NCBI RefSeq assembly: GCF_041429775.1
Contig: NZ_CP163421.1
Span: 1,054,001 to 1,118,000 of the forward strand
Direction of reading: 5' to 3'
Source of the DNA: Glycocaulis abyssi
GTDB lineage: Bacteria > Pseudomonadota > Alphaproteobacteria > Caulobacterales > Maricaulaceae
Length of the DNA: 64,000 bases
Below, piece by piece: positions 26,235 to 35,857 of the stretch. The notes below the pieces were generated by a model. It searched no databases and was not told the DNA's origin. It saw only the letters and a program-made list of their open reading frames with translations. The number at the start of each line of letters is the position of its first letter. Position 1 is the first letter of the stretch. A program made the translations under genes and the position numbers.

Positions 26235-27035
26235 ATGGGTGGTCTGAGGACCGACTTGAGCGGACAGGCCGCAGTGATTACCGGCTCGACCTCCGGCATC
26301 GGTCTGGCACTGGCGCGCGCGCTCGCGGCCAATGGCGCCAACGTCATGCTCAACGGCCTGGGCGATGCGGGCGAGATCGAGAAAACGCGCAAGTCCATCG
26401 AGACCGAGTTCGGCGTGAAGGCGGCCTATAACGGCGCCAACATGCTGGATTCAGGCGAGATCGAGAGCCTGATCGCGGACACGGTGAAGACCTTCGGCCG
26501 GCTCGATATCCTCATCAATAATGCCGGCATTCAGCGCGTTGCTCCAGTCGAGGAGCTCGCGCCGGAGACGTGGGACGCGATCGTTGCGATCAACCTCACC
26601 TCCTGCTTCCACACCACCCGCCACGCCGTTCCAGTCATGCGTAAAGCCGGGCGCGGGCGCATCGTGAACATCGCCTCTGCGCACGGGCTGGTCGCCTCGC
26701 CCTTCAAGTCAGCCTATGTCGCGGCCAAGCACGGCGTGATCGGCCTGACGAAAACCGTCGCACTGGAGGTCGCTGAAGCGGGCATTACCTGCAACGCCAT
26801 CTGCCCCGGCTATGTGCGCACCCCGCTGGTGGAAAGCCAGATCGCCGACACGGCAAAGGCGCGCGGCATTTCCGAAGAGGAAGTGGTGCGCGACGTCATG
26901 CTGAGCGCGCAGCCGACGAAGAAGTTCGTTGAATACGATCACTTGACCGGCCTCTTGCTCTATCTGGTGTCGGATTCCGGCGCTTCGGCCAATGGCGCGG
27001 CCTACCCGGTCGAGGGCGGCTGGGTGGCTGCCTGA
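26235..27035 (+). CDS. bdhA: D-3-hydroxybutyrate dehydrogenase
   Basis: A 266-residue short-chain dehydrogenase that interconverts 3-hydroxybutyrate and acetoacetate with NAD. The Rossmann motif TGSTSGIG, NNAGIQ, catalytic Ser in IASAHG, YVAAK and the C-terminal KKFVEYDHLTGLLLYLVSD are as in BdhA. A strong AAGGAG six bases before 26235 decides the start over the ATG at 26217. The stop overlaps the next start by one base. Confidence 0.9.
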   Translation: MGGLRTDLSGQAAVITGSTSGIGLALARALAANGANVMLNGLGDAGEIEKTRKSIETEFGVKAAYNGANMLDSGEIESLIADTVKTFGRLDILINNAGIQRVAPVEELAPETWDAIVAINLTSCFHTTRHAVPVMRKAGRGRIVNIASAHGLVASPFKSAYVAAKHGVIGLTKTVALEVAEAGITCNAICPGYVRTPLVESQIADTAKARGISEEEVVRDVMLSAQPTKKFVEYDHLTGLLLYLVSDSGASANGAAYPVEGGWVAA

Positions 27036-28042
27036 TGGCCATGCGCGCCAGAGCGGTCTCGCTGGCCCTGCAGGGCGGCGGCTCGCATGGCGCCTACACC
27101 TGGGGCGTGCTTGACGCCCTGCTGGAAGATGGCCGCATAACCCCCGGAGCCATAACAGCTACCAGCGCTGGCGCGATGAACGCCGTTGCGCTGGCTCATG
27201 GCTGGCTGGATGGCGGCGCTGATGGCGCCCGCGAAAACCTTGAAAGCTTCTGGCGCGAGGTGTCCCGGCGCGGCGCAGCCTTCCGCCCCATGGTGCCGGG
27301 CGGGACATTCCTGAAGCTGATGCCGTTCTTCGACGCCTTCTCGCGCCTGACCAGCCCCTATGATCTCAACCCGTATAATCTCGATCCGCTAAAAGACATT
27401 CTGGACGCACAGATCGATTTTGAACGGCTGCGCGCGCAGGACCAGATTGGGCTATTCGTTACCGCGACATGCGTAACGACGGGCCGCGCCGAAGTCTTTA
27501 CCGGCGACCGCATCAGCACCGATGCCGTGCTGGCCTCCGCCTGCCTGCCCTTCATCCGTCAGGCCGTGGAGATTGACGGCGAGCCCTATTGGGATGGCGG
27601 CTTTACCGGCAATCCGGCCCTGTGGCCGCTCTTTTACGCTGACACGCCGGGTGATCTGCTGATCGTACACATCAATCCGCTCAAGCGGCCCGGCACGCCG
27701 AAATCCGCCGACGACATCATGAACCGGGTCAATGAGATCACGTTCAACGCCTCGCTGATGGCCGAGCTGCGCGCGGTCGCCTTCGTCAAGCGGCTGATCG
27801 AGGACGATCTTCTCAAGGACACGCAGAAGGCGCGGCTACGCAATCTGCATATCCACGCGATCCGGGCCGATGAGGCGCTGAAAGACTATTCAGCCGCCAG
27901 CAAGTACGACACAAGCTGGCGCTTCCTGACCGGCCTGCGCGATGCCGGCCGGCAGGCGGCAAAGGACTGGCTGGAGAACTGCCATGTCCATGTCGGCAAG
28001 CGTTCCAGCGTGGATGTGCGCGCAGACTATTTGCAGGAATAG
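27035..28042 (+). CDS. Patatin-like phospholipase
   Basis: A 335-residue lipid acyl hydrolase. The oxyanion glycine run ALQGGGSHGAY, the nucleophile S44 in TSAGAMNA and the catalytic Asp in WDGGFTGNP form the Ser-Asp dyad of patatins. It is translationally coupled to bdhA (shared base in TGATG); this pairing suggests a role in polyhydroxybutyrate or membrane-lipid turnover, which is inference. No signal peptide. Confidence 0.88.
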   Translation: MAMRARAVSLALQGGGSHGAYTWGVLDALLEDGRITPGAITATSAGAMNAVALAHGWLDGGADGARENLESFWREVSRRGAAFRPMVPGGTFLKLMPFFDAFSRLTSPYDLNPYNLDPLKDILDAQIDFERLRAQDQIGLFVTATCVTTGRAEVFTGDRISTDAVLASACLPFIRQAVEIDGEPYWDGGFTGNPALWPLFYADTPGDLLIVHINPLKRPGTPKSADDIMNRVNEITFNASLMAELRAVAFVKRLIEDDLLKDTQKARLRNLHIHAIRADEALKDYSAASKYDTSWRFLTGLRDAGRQAAKDWLENCHVHVGKRSSVDVRADYLQE

Positions 28043-28070
28043 GCCAGGCTTCAGGAACAGGTCGGGGCCA

Positions 28071-28475
28071 TCACGTCTTGCTGGCCACCCATTCCAGCCA
28101 GTCGCCGCTCTCCACGCGGGCAAATCCCGTCACTGGCCGGTTCCACACATAGACCCAGGCGTCGGCGTCTGGCGACAGGAGACGGATACGCTGGCGCAGA
28201 TAGCGCGAGCGGTCAGGCGCTTGCGGATCATAATCCTCGAACGCGTCGAGCCGCGGAATGACAGACGGGTCGGCGACTTCAAACAGCTCGCCAATGACCG
28301 CGCCTTCTCCGGCCACTAGCCCCGGATAACCGCCCAGATCATGGATCACGCCGGGGATGCAGCACGGGCCGAGCGGCCTGAACGCAGCCTCCAGCCCGAA
28401 CTCGGCAAAGCCGGACGCGCCCTTGCGCAGCAAGCCATAGACCGCAAAAGCGTCTCCCGCCTTTACCGCGCTCAT
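28071..28475 (-). CDS. Gamma-glutamylcyclotransferase-like protein
   Basis: A 134-residue AIG2/GGCT-fold protein starting MSAVKAGDAFAVYGLLRKG. The YGLLRKGAS motif corresponds to the YGSL substrate loop of the family, and the conserved acidic region is LDAFEDYD. Enzymes of this fold cleave gamma-glutamyl groups to 5-oxoproline. The substrate is unknown. The start overlaps the DUF418 stop by 4 nt, so it is the second gene of that operon. Confidence 0.78.
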   Translation of the reverse strand: MSAVKAGDAFAVYGLLRKGASGFAEFGLEAAFRPLGPCCIPGVIHDLGGYPGLVAGEGAVIGELFEVADPSVIPRLDAFEDYDPQAPDRSRYLRQRIRLLSPDADAWVYVWNRPVTGFARVESGDWLEWVASKT

Positions 28476-29680
28476 GCCTTGGATCTGGTGATCGGTTGCA
28501 GCTTCCAGTAGGTCAGCGAGCGCCACAGCCACTCAAACGGCCCGAAGCGGAAGACCTGCAGCCACGCCATCGAAACCACGAGCTGCACCACCCAGATCGC
28601 CAGCACGATCGGAATAAGCTCCTCGCGCCCCAGCGTACCGTAAAGGCCAAGACCAATCGTGCCCGTCGACAGGATCACCAGCGTGATGGTCTGGGTAAGA
28701 TAGTTGGTGAAGGCCATCCGCCCGGCGGCGGCAAACGGCGCACGCAGCAGGGCCAGACCCGGCATCTTGCAAATCAGCATCACCACGCTGGCATAACCAA
28801 AGGCGACGAGCAGGCTGGCAAGATAGTTCGTCGCCGTGTGCACCCACATGCTGCGCAGATCAAAGTCTACGGCCACCGCATGCTGTCCCCCGTACCACGC
28901 CAGCGGCAGGCCGATGGCAAGGCCGGCGACGGCACAGATAGCGTACTTGGCCACGCCCCATTGCGCGGTCAGGAAGCCGGACTTGAACAGGGCCATGCCC
29001 AGGAACATCACGCCTATGACCCGGCCGCCGAAGAAGGACAGTCCCGCCAGCTGTGCCATCACCGCCGACAGGGCATTATGGCGCCAGCGCCCGGCGCTGC
29101 CCTCCTGATAGGCGGCAATAATGTTGGCGGCGGCTTCAGGACTTTGCGCCATCCCGACAGAAGCCGGATCAATGTCGCCCGGCATCATCATGAAGGCAGC
29201 AAACAGGCCAACCATCAAAAGTCCGGTCAGCGTGATCCAGAAAAAGCCCCAGAAGACCAGCTTGCCAACACTCATCTTGCGGAACAGCACGGCGATCATG
29301 CCGAACAGCGCGTAGGCCACCAGAATATCGCCATACCACAACGCGTAGGCGTGGATCATGCCGAAGGCGAGCAGCCAGAGCATGCGCCGGTAGTGAACCT
29401 TCGTGAAGCTGTCCGGCCCGTACCCGACCATCAACAGAATGCCCGCACCGAACAGGGCGGAGAACATGGTGATGAACTTCATTTCGAAGAAGACGTGAAC
29501 AAACAGCCATGCCTGCGCGCCAGCGGCGTCAAACCCCGGATCGCCCGGCGGATACTGGTAGGCTTCCGGCAGCATGAAAAAGGTCGGGATATTCACCATG
29601 AGGATACCCAGCACGGCGATGCCGCGCAGGACATCAAGGCTCTGGTGGCGGTTCTCGGCCGTGACCGGGCTGGCGCTCAT
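28472..29680 (-). CDS. DUF418 membrane protein
   Basis: A 402-residue inner-membrane protein with about 10 TM segments. The N-terminal SLDVLRGIAVLGILMVN and the C-terminal domain (AAGRMAFTNYLTQ ... FGPFEWLWRSLTYWK) define the DUF418/YeiB family, related to acyltransferase-3-like membrane enzymes. Function unknown. The start at 29680 was preferred over an upstream frame that adds a hydrophilic stretch. Confidence 0.88.
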   Translation of the reverse strand: MSASPVTAENRHQSLDVLRGIAVLGILMVNIPTFFMLPEAYQYPPGDPGFDAAGAQAWLFVHVFFEMKFITMFSALFGAGILLMVGYGPDSFTKVHYRRMLWLLAFGMIHAYALWYGDILVAYALFGMIAVLFRKMSVGKLVFWGFFWITLTGLLMVGLFAAFMMMPGDIDPASVGMAQSPEAAANIIAAYQEGSAGRWRHNALSAVMAQLAGLSFFGGRVIGVMFLGMALFKSGFLTAQWGVAKYAICAVAGLAIGLPLAWYGGQHAVAVDFDLRSMWVHTATNYLASLLVAFGYASVVMLICKMPGLALLRAPFAAAGRMAFTNYLTQTITLVILSTGTIGLGLYGTLGREELIPIVLAIWVVQLVVSMAWLQVFRFGPFEWLWRSLTYWKLQPITRSKA

Positions 29681-29860
29681 AACAGTATCACTCCCCGCAA
29701 GAATCTGGGGCGCACGTTCGCCGCAAGGCGCACCGTCTGGCAAGTAAAACCAGCCCCAAGACCTCCACCTTACCAAGATTTCATCCGTCAAACGGCCAAA
29801 AAGCCTTGAGCCGCCGGGCGGGCACCGTCATAAGCGGCGTCAGGGATAGGGACCGAACCA

Positions 29861-30172
29861 ATGCTCAGCATGGTCATCGATATACTTCACTGGATCGCGG
29901 GTGCCGTGCTTGCACTCGTGGGTATCGGCTATGACCGTGCCGAAGACTGCACGCCGGCTGTCCGCCAGCACAGCTTCGATGAGGCCCGTTTTGTGGACGA
30001 TGGGGCAGCCTTCCATTTCCTCACCGCAGATGTCCGCGTGGAACAGGTCCGCACCCCCCACGGTGAGGTGATGATCGTGGTGCATACCGGCGCGGTTCAG
30101 GAAGCATCGGGCTGCGCCGCGGCGCCCACCCGCCTGCCATCGGCGCCGCCTCCACCGGTCTTGCGGCTTTAA
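29861..30172 (+). CDS. Hypothetical protein with N-terminal hydrophobic helix
   Basis: A 103-residue product I do not recognise. Residues 1-23 (MLSMVIDILHWIAGAVLALVG) could be a signal or TM helix; a mixed beta-like part and a proline-rich tail follow. Codon third positions are mostly G/C, like the neighbours, which supports coding. It stands alone on the plus strand between the DUF418 operon and the coiled-coil gene. Confidence 0.5.
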   Translation: MLSMVIDILHWIAGAVLALVGIGYDRAEDCTPAVRQHSFDEARFVDDGAAFHFLTADVRVEQVRTPHGEVMIVVHTGAVQEASGCAAAPTRLPSAPPPPVLRL

Positions 30173-30255
30173 ATTTTCTTCATCTCGCCCTAGAACCAGC
30201 TATTGCGGTCAGCATTGGCGCTGACCTGCCCCACGTGCTGTGATCGAGGCGAATT

Positions 30256-32232
30256 ATGCCTGCCGACGATAACTCTGCTGCCAAATCTGCCAAATCCGCA
30301 CAGCCGGTAACGCCAGCCGTGCTCAAGGACCCTGCAGAAGGTAAGGTGCCTGCCACGCGTACGGACGCCCCGCTGACCGCGCCGCCAGCACGCCCGGCCG
30401 GCGGTGGCGGATGGATTGCCTTTGCCGGAGCGGCCTGCGCCGCGCTGTGGCTCGGTGGTTCAGGGGCCTATCTCTATGGCTATGTGATTGATGATTTCAC
30501 CGCGCTGAGCCCGGCCCAGCTGGCAGGCATCGCCATCTTTGCCGGCGCGCCCGCCCTGCTCTTCCTTCTCTCCGGTCTTCTGGGCGGCACGGTAGCGCGC
30601 GCCAGTGCGCAAATACGCTCGGTGGAGACCACTATGGCCCGCCTCGCCACACCTGCAGACACCCTGCAGGGCGAAGTGCGCCAGATGGCCGATGCCGTCA
30701 GCCTGCAGGTCGGACGCATCAATACCGCAATGGACAGCGCACTGGCGCGTCTGGCGGCCATGGAAGAGGTCATCACCCACCACGCCGACAGCCTTGAGGA
30801 CACCTCAAAGGCCGCGCGCGAACGGGTAGAATCGCTCATGCGCGCCCTGAAGGGCGAGCGCGAAAAGCTCGCTGAAATCGCCGACAGTCTCGACGACAAG
30901 GCCGCGCTGATCGCGGCGGCCATACAGGAACAGGGCGAGATGGTTGCCGCTGCCGCCGAACTGGCGAACGAGAAGGCCAATGAAGGCGCCCTCACCTTGC
31001 GCGCTGGCGCCGAGCGCCTGTCCGGCGCCGGAGACGAGACGGTCAAGTCTGCCGAAAAAGCCTCCGAGATACTGGCCAAGCGCGCTGGCGACATGCGCGA
31101 ACTGGCCGACACGCTCAAAAGCCGCGGTGACGGGCTGGACGCGGCCTATCTCAAGCACCGCGAACGCCTTGCCGAGGCCAGCGAGGCCCTACGCAAGGAG
31201 CAGGAAAAGATCGCCTCGGCCCTCGACTTCCACAAAGCCGAACTGGCGACCCTCTCCAAAACTGCCGGAGCGGGCGCGGAAACCTTGCGCAAATCGGCTG
31301 AGGAAAGCGGCGCGGTATTCACACGCGCGGTCAATGACGCCATCACGCGTGCCTCCGCCTTGTCGAAAACGATTGAGAGTGAGACCCGCCTTGCGGCCGA
31401 AGCCAACGAGGCCATTCTCAACCGTCTGACAGAAACGGCCAGGGAAGCGCGCGAAGCGGCCACCGAGTCAGCTGAACGGTTTTCCGGGCAGGCGAGCGCC
31501 GCCGAAGCCGCGCTGGAACGCGTCAGCGAGGCCGGGTTTGAAGCAGCCCGCCGGTCCGACGAAGCTTTCCAGGCGCGCCTGCGTGAAGCTGAGCTTCTTG
31601 TCGACAAGGCCGCCAAGGCGTCCGAGGAGGCGGGTGAGACAGTCCGCAAGCAACTCGCCGACACGCTGGAAGCGGCGCGCAAGCAGGCCGACCATGTCGA
31701 GATGATGCTGCGCGACATGCGCTCGCGCTTCGACGATGCGCCAGCCGCCGCGCGCCGTGCAACGCTGGAGCTTGAACGCGCCCTGTCGGAGGGCCTCGCC
31801 AAGCTGAACCAGACCGCCGAGGACGCCTCTGAAAGCGCGCGCGAGATCGACACCATGTTCCAGGCGCGCGTACGGCATAATTACGAGTTGCTGTCGGACT
31901 TCATGTTGCGCATGGGGTCGGTCGCCGGCGGACGCAAGCCGATTGATATCGCGCCCGATGAAGTGCCTGACCCGCTGAACGCCCGGCGCCGGACCGCCCG
32001 GCCGGCACCTGCGCCCACAGACGATGAAGTGCGCCTTGAGGCGCGCGACCAGATCACCGGCGATGACGAGGACGATACGGTCGAAGACCGTCCGCGCGAT
32101 GAAAGGCTGGCGACCCAGGCCCGCCCCGAAGGCGGATGGCGCTGGAAAGACCTGCTGGCCAATATGGAACCGGATGAGGACGACGAACCGCCTGCTGGCA
32201 GCCGGTCAAAACGCCCCAAACGTCCAGGCTAG
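30256..32232 (+). CDS. TipN-like polar coiled-coil membrane protein
   Basis: A 658-residue protein. After a Pro/Ala-rich cytoplasmic start, two TM helices lie at about 53-75 and 88-110. Residues about 120-560 are nearly continuous coiled coil rich in Ala, Glu and Arg, and the C-terminus is acidic, ending near WRWKDLLANMEPDEDDE. This is the architecture of Caulobacter TipN, the birth-scar marker that sets the polarity axis and guides ParA. TipN is longer, so orthology is inference. An SMC-like or methyl-accepting origin is less likely because no such domains are seen. It converges on the Mla operon, overlapping by 4 nt. Confidence 0.55.
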   Translation: MPADDNSAAKSAKSAQPVTPAVLKDPAEGKVPATRTDAPLTAPPARPAGGGGWIAFAGAACAALWLGGSGAYLYGYVIDDFTALSPAQLAGIAIFAGAPALLFLLSGLLGGTVARASAQIRSVETTMARLATPADTLQGEVRQMADAVSLQVGRINTAMDSALARLAAMEEVITHHADSLEDTSKAARERVESLMRALKGEREKLAEIADSLDDKAALIAAAIQEQGEMVAAAAELANEKANEGALTLRAGAERLSGAGDETVKSAEKASEILAKRAGDMRELADTLKSRGDGLDAAYLKHRERLAEASEALRKEQEKIASALDFHKAELATLSKTAGAGAETLRKSAEESGAVFTRAVNDAITRASALSKTIESETRLAAEANEAILNRLTETAREAREAATESAERFSGQASAAEAALERVSEAGFEAARRSDEAFQARLREAELLVDKAAKASEEAGETVRKQLADTLEAARKQADHVEMMLRDMRSRFDDAPAAARRATLELERALSEGLAKLNQTAEDASESAREIDTMFQARVRHNYELLSDFMLRMGSVAGGRKPIDIAPDEVPDPLNARRRTARPAPAPTDDEVRLEARDQITGDDEDDTVEDRPRDERLATQARPEGGWRWKDLLANMEPDEDDEPPAGSRSKRPKRPG

Positions 32233-32879
32233 CCTGCCTCGCCGGGTGTAGCACCGCCCGCCGCCTCGGCGGCACTCACCTGCTGCGACGCCCAGTCAGC
32301 CAGCTCGCTGGACATTTCCGATGCCGCGCGGCTGAACGCATCGACGATCAGAGCCTGACGATTGCCATCGGCGCGGCGCGACGTCTCGAACGTGCGTGTA
32401 CTGGTAACTTCGCGATTGCCTGCGTCTATCAGGCGTGCGCGGATGGCCACATCCACACGCGGGGCCGCGTTGCTGCCCTGATCGTAGACCGCCTCGAACC
32501 GGCGCAGCTCCAGTCGCAGATCCCAGCGGCTGGCCACGCCATCATCCGGCCTTGCCGCGACGACAACGTTGGATCGCCGGTCGATCGTATCGATCACCAG
32601 CTCCTGAATGAGCACCGGCACCGCACTGATCCAGTTCGCCCCGGCCACATAGGCTATCCGCCCCTCACCGGCATCCAGCGCTATCCGGTCGCCCGAAAGG
32701 GCGCGCGGCGCGATGGGCCGGGCAATGCGCACGACGGGCAGGTCATGGCTGGCCACCTCCGTCTCCGGCACGTGGTTTGACAGACGGTAGAGCGAACTCG
32801 TCTGTGACTCCGGCAGGAGCGAGATGCACCCGGAAAGCGTCAGCGCTGCGCCTGCCAGCAACAGGTTTCTTGCGGTCAT
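32229..32879 (-). CDS. ABC transport auxiliary lipoprotein (PqiC-like)
   Basis: A 216-residue outer-membrane lipoprotein. The signal ends in LTLSGC, and the mature part matches the ABC-type transport auxiliary family (SSLYRLSNHV, then VVRIARPIAPRALSGDRIAL). It is the last gene of the four-gene lipid transport operon and overlaps the MCE gene by 4 nt. It likely receives lipid at, or anchors the complex to, the outer membrane. Confidence 0.82.
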   Translation of the reverse strand: MTARNLLLAGAALTLSGCISLLPESQTSSLYRLSNHVPETEVASHDLPVVRIARPIAPRALSGDRIALDAGEGRIAYVAGANWISAVPVLIQELVIDTIDRRSNVVVAARPDDGVASRWDLRLELRRFEAVYDQGSNAAPRVDVAIRARLIDAGNREVTSTRTFETSRRADGNRQALIVDAFSRAASEMSSELADWASQQVSAAEAAGGATPGEAG

Positions 32880-33832
32880 TGGGGCACCTCGACTTCCTCG
32901 CCACGCCGCCGGGTCAGAAGCCCGCCGGGATCGTTTTCAAGATCGGCTGTCAAACGTTCAAGATTTTCAACCAGCTGCCGCAAGTCATGCGACGCCGCAT
33001 TGAGCTGGTAAACGCCGTCAGTGGCGAATGTTTCCAGCCCCGGGCGCAGCGCGACCAGCGCATCATAGGTCTCCATCGATGCCTGATTGACCGCGATGGA
33101 TGCAGCCTCGGTCTCGGCCACCATCGGTCCCACCTCGTCGATCAGGAAGCGTTCTGCGGTCACACCGAACTGTTCGATGCTGGCCGCCGCCGTCGACATG
33201 TCGTTCGCAGCCCGCTCGATGGAGGCGATGGTATCGCGCATCTCGGCCATCATCGCGCCGTTCTCGGCCAACTGGCCTGAGACAACAGCGAGGTTCTCCA
33301 GCAGGGACGAGAACTGCTCCTGGTTTTCCTCGTTGAGCAGCCGGTTCAGCAGCACGCCCGTAGTCTGGACCGTCTCCAGCAGCGTCTCACCGCCCTGCAC
33401 CAGCAGATCAAGCTGGGTCTGGCGGGCGTAGATGCGCGCCGGCCGGTCGCCAAAGCGGGTTTCCAGCAAGGGCGAACCGCTCTCACCGCTTGAAATCTGG
33501 ATGTAGGACAGGCCGGTCAGCCCTTGCGGCTCCAGCTGCGCAAAGCTGTCCACCCGGATCGGCGTGGTGGCGTCGATCCTGACGCGCGCAATCACCTCGC
33601 TTGTGTCGTCCGGGTTCAGGCCCAGATCCGTGACCTCGCCGACCTGAATGCCGTTAAAGCGCACCTCCGACGATGTACGAAGCCCTCTGACGGGCCCCTC
33701 GAACACCACGTCATACTGACGGAATTCGCGGTCGAACGAGGCCTGCGACAGCCAGACAAAGAACAGTCCGCCGGCCAGCGCCAGCAGGATGACGAACAGG
33801 CCGACCAGTGCGTGATGGGCACGGGTTTCCAT
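32876..33832 (-). CDS. MCE/MlaD-family lipid-binding protein
   Basis: A 318-residue periplasmic protein with an N-terminal TM anchor (HHALVGLFVILLALAGGLFFVW) and one MCE domain (residues about 40-120, VVFEGPVRGLRTSSEVRFNGIQVGEV). A long helical tail follows, as in MCE proteins that build a lipid tunnel. It is the substrate-binding part of an Mla-type ABC importer or exporter, between the ATPase and the lipoprotein. Confidence 0.9.
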   Translation of the reverse strand: METRAHHALVGLFVILLALAGGLFFVWLSQASFDREFRQYDVVFEGPVRGLRTSSEVRFNGIQVGEVTDLGLNPDDTSEVIARVRIDATTPIRVDSFAQLEPQGLTGLSYIQISSGESGSPLLETRFGDRPARIYARQTQLDLLVQGGETLLETVQTTGVLLNRLLNEENQEQFSSLLENLAVVSGQLAENGAMMAEMRDTIASIERAANDMSTAAASIEQFGVTAERFLIDEVGPMVAETEAASIAVNQASMETYDALVALRPGLETFATDGVYQLNAASHDLRQLVENLERLTADLENDPGGLLTRRRGEEVEVPQ

Positions 33833-33835
33833 TGT

Positions 33836-34600
33836 TCAGCTCCTCAATGCTGCCCGCCCGCGCGGGCCGCCAAAATAGCTCTGTATCCAAGGGTGGGGGT
33901 GATTTGCCAGCTGCGCAATCGTATCCACCGCAATGATACGCTTCTCCGCGATCACGGCCACCCGGTCGCAAACGGCGTGCAGCGTATCAAGATCGTGCGT
34001 GACCAGCAGTATCGTCAGCCCCAGCGTCCGGGAGAGTTCGCGGATCAGCTCGTCAAACGCCGCAGCGCTGATCGGATCCAGCCCGGCCGTCGGCTCGTCA
34101 AGAAACAGGACATCAGGGTCGAGCGCCAGCGCCCGCGCCAGCCCTGCCCGCTTCTTCATCCCGCCCGACAGCTCTGAGGGATATTTGCTCGCGGCCTCAA
34201 TCCCCAGCCCAGCCAGACCAAGCTTGAGATCAGCAATCTCGTCCATCAGGGCGGGCGGCAGCGATACATGCTCGCGGATCGGCACCAGAATGTTTTCCTT
34301 CACCGTCAGCGAGGAGAACAGTGCCGATCCCTGGAACAGCACGCCCCAGCGCCGCTCCAGCGCCGAACGCTCATCGGCTGACATGCGCGAGAGCGCCTTG
34401 CCATCGTAGAATATCTCGCCGCCATCGGGCTTCTTAAGGCCAAGAATGGCGTGAAGCAGGACCGACTTGCCGCTGCCCGAACCGCCGACAATGCCCATGA
34501 CCTCGCCGCGCCGGACCTCAAGGTCCACACCATCATGCACGGTATGGCTGCCGAAACGGGTCACCAGCCCACGCACCTCGATGACCGGGCGCGTACTCAT
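33836..34600 (-). CDS. ABC transporter ATPase, MlaF-like
   Basis: A 254-residue ABC ATPase. Walker A is GGSGSGKS, the signature is LSGGMKKRAGLARA, Walker B is VLFLDEPTAGLDP, and the H-loop is LVTHD. The LSGGMKKR form of the signature is specific to the Mla/TGD lipid-transport group. Start overlaps the permease stop by 4 nt. Confidence 0.93.
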   Translation of the reverse strand: MSTRPVIEVRGLVTRFGSHTVHDGVDLEVRRGEVMGIVGGSGSGKSVLLHAILGLKKPDGGEIFYDGKALSRMSADERSALERRWGVLFQGSALFSSLTVKENILVPIREHVSLPPALMDEIADLKLGLAGLGIEAASKYPSELSGGMKKRAGLARALALDPDVLFLDEPTAGLDPISAAAFDELIRELSRTLGLTILLVTHDLDTLHAVCDRVAVIAEKRIIAVDTIAQLANHPHPWIQSYFGGPRGRAALRS

Positions 34601-35751
34601 ATGTCCGCCTCAAGATACATCAGCGCGAACAGCGCATCGATGACAATGACCATGAATATGGCCTGCACCACGGACGCGGTGGTGCGCTGGCCCAGGCTCT
34701 CCACGTCGCCGCCCACCTTCATGCCCTGACGGCAGCCGATAATGGCAATCACCAGCCCGAACACGGGCGCCTTGGACATGCCCACCATGAAGTGGGTCCA
34801 GTCGATTACGTTCTGCAGCCGGGTCAGGAAAAAGCCCGGCGATATGTCCAGCGTCACCCATGATACCAGCAGGCCACCAAACAGCCCCGCCAGCATGGCC
34901 GCCAGCGTGAGCAGCGGTGCCATGACCACACAGGCAATCACGCGCGGCACCACCAGAACCTCGTACGGGTTCAGCCCGATGACGCGCATGGCATCGATTT
35001 CCTGCTGCATCTTCATCGAGCCGATGGAGGCGGTGAAAGCCGAATCCGACCGGCCAGCCAGCATGATCGCGGTAATCAGCACGCCAAACTCACGCAAGAC
35101 CGAAATGCCCACGAGATCGACCGTGAAGACCGACGCGCCGAACGTCTCCAGCAGGCTCGCCCCCATGAAGGCCACGACCGCCCCGATGAAGAAGGACAGC
35201 GCCGCGATGATCGGCAGGGCATTGATACCGACGGTCTCCATCAGATGGACGGTCGGGGTCCAGCGCAGGCGCGACGGGTTCAGCAGGGACGCGCCAAGCG
35301 TCATCAGCGTGCGCCCGAAGAAGCCGAACGTATCCCATGCCTCGTCCAGAACGTGCTCGGTGCCTGCGCCCACCCGCTCCAGCATGGTCTTCAGGCCCCA
35401 GCCCGGACCTTCTTCCGGCGGGCAATGGTCCATCCGCTTGTGGACTTCCCGGATCAGCCTGGCGGCTACCGGGTGCTCGCCGGTTATGCTGCTTTCCGGG
35501 ATCGCGTCATTGCGCTGCCGGAGCGGGCGGCCAAGCAGATAGGCGCCGGAAGTGTCTATGCGGCCCAGCCCGGACACGTCGAGGCGTAACGCTTTCGCCC
35601 CGGAATCGCGTTCCAGCGCGCGGACCTGCCGGTCCATCTGACCGATGGTCTCCAGAAGCCAGTCCCCGGTGGGCTCAATGACAGCTCCGCCGTCCGTCTC
35701 GCGCAGCGCAAGGCGGGGCGGTGTCAGCGTCTGTGTCCCCGTGGCGGCCAT
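34597..35751 (-). CDS. MlaE-type permease with N-terminal STAS domain
   Basis: A 384-residue fusion. Residues 1 to about 110 form a STAS-like domain (GDWLLETIGQ ... LRLDVSGLGRIDTSGAYLL); the rest is the MlaE permease with its core FTASIGSMKMQQEIDAMRVIGLNP. In E. coli the STAS function is a separate protein, MlaB. The start at 35751 has GGAGG just upstream; a longer version from 35814 lacks support. First gene of the operon. Confidence 0.88.
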   Translation of the reverse strand: MAATGTQTLTPPRLALRETDGGAVIEPTGDWLLETIGQMDRQVRALERDSGAKALRLDVSGLGRIDTSGAYLLGRPLRQRNDAIPESSITGEHPVAARLIREVHKRMDHCPPEEGPGWGLKTMLERVGAGTEHVLDEAWDTFGFFGRTLMTLGASLLNPSRLRWTPTVHLMETVGINALPIIAALSFFIGAVVAFMGASLLETFGASVFTVDLVGISVLREFGVLITAIMLAGRSDSAFTASIGSMKMQQEIDAMRVIGLNPYEVLVVPRVIACVVMAPLLTLAAMLAGLFGGLLVSWVTLDISPGFFLTRLQNVIDWTHFMVGMSKAPVFGLVIAIIGCRQGMKVGGDVESLGQRTTASVVQAIFMVIVIDALFALMYLEADI

Positions 35752-35857
35752 GACCCTCCAGCCAAAAGCAGCGTGGCTGCCTGATGTTATCCGACGCTTC
35801 GCCGCCATTCCCAAGACTCAACCGGGCGGAGTTGCAACATTCTCCGCACGATGACGC

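Noticed and set aside
28496-29809. A 437-residue open frame on the plus strand
   Set aside because: It is antisense to the DUF418 gene; the product is a charged low-complexity sequence without a domain.
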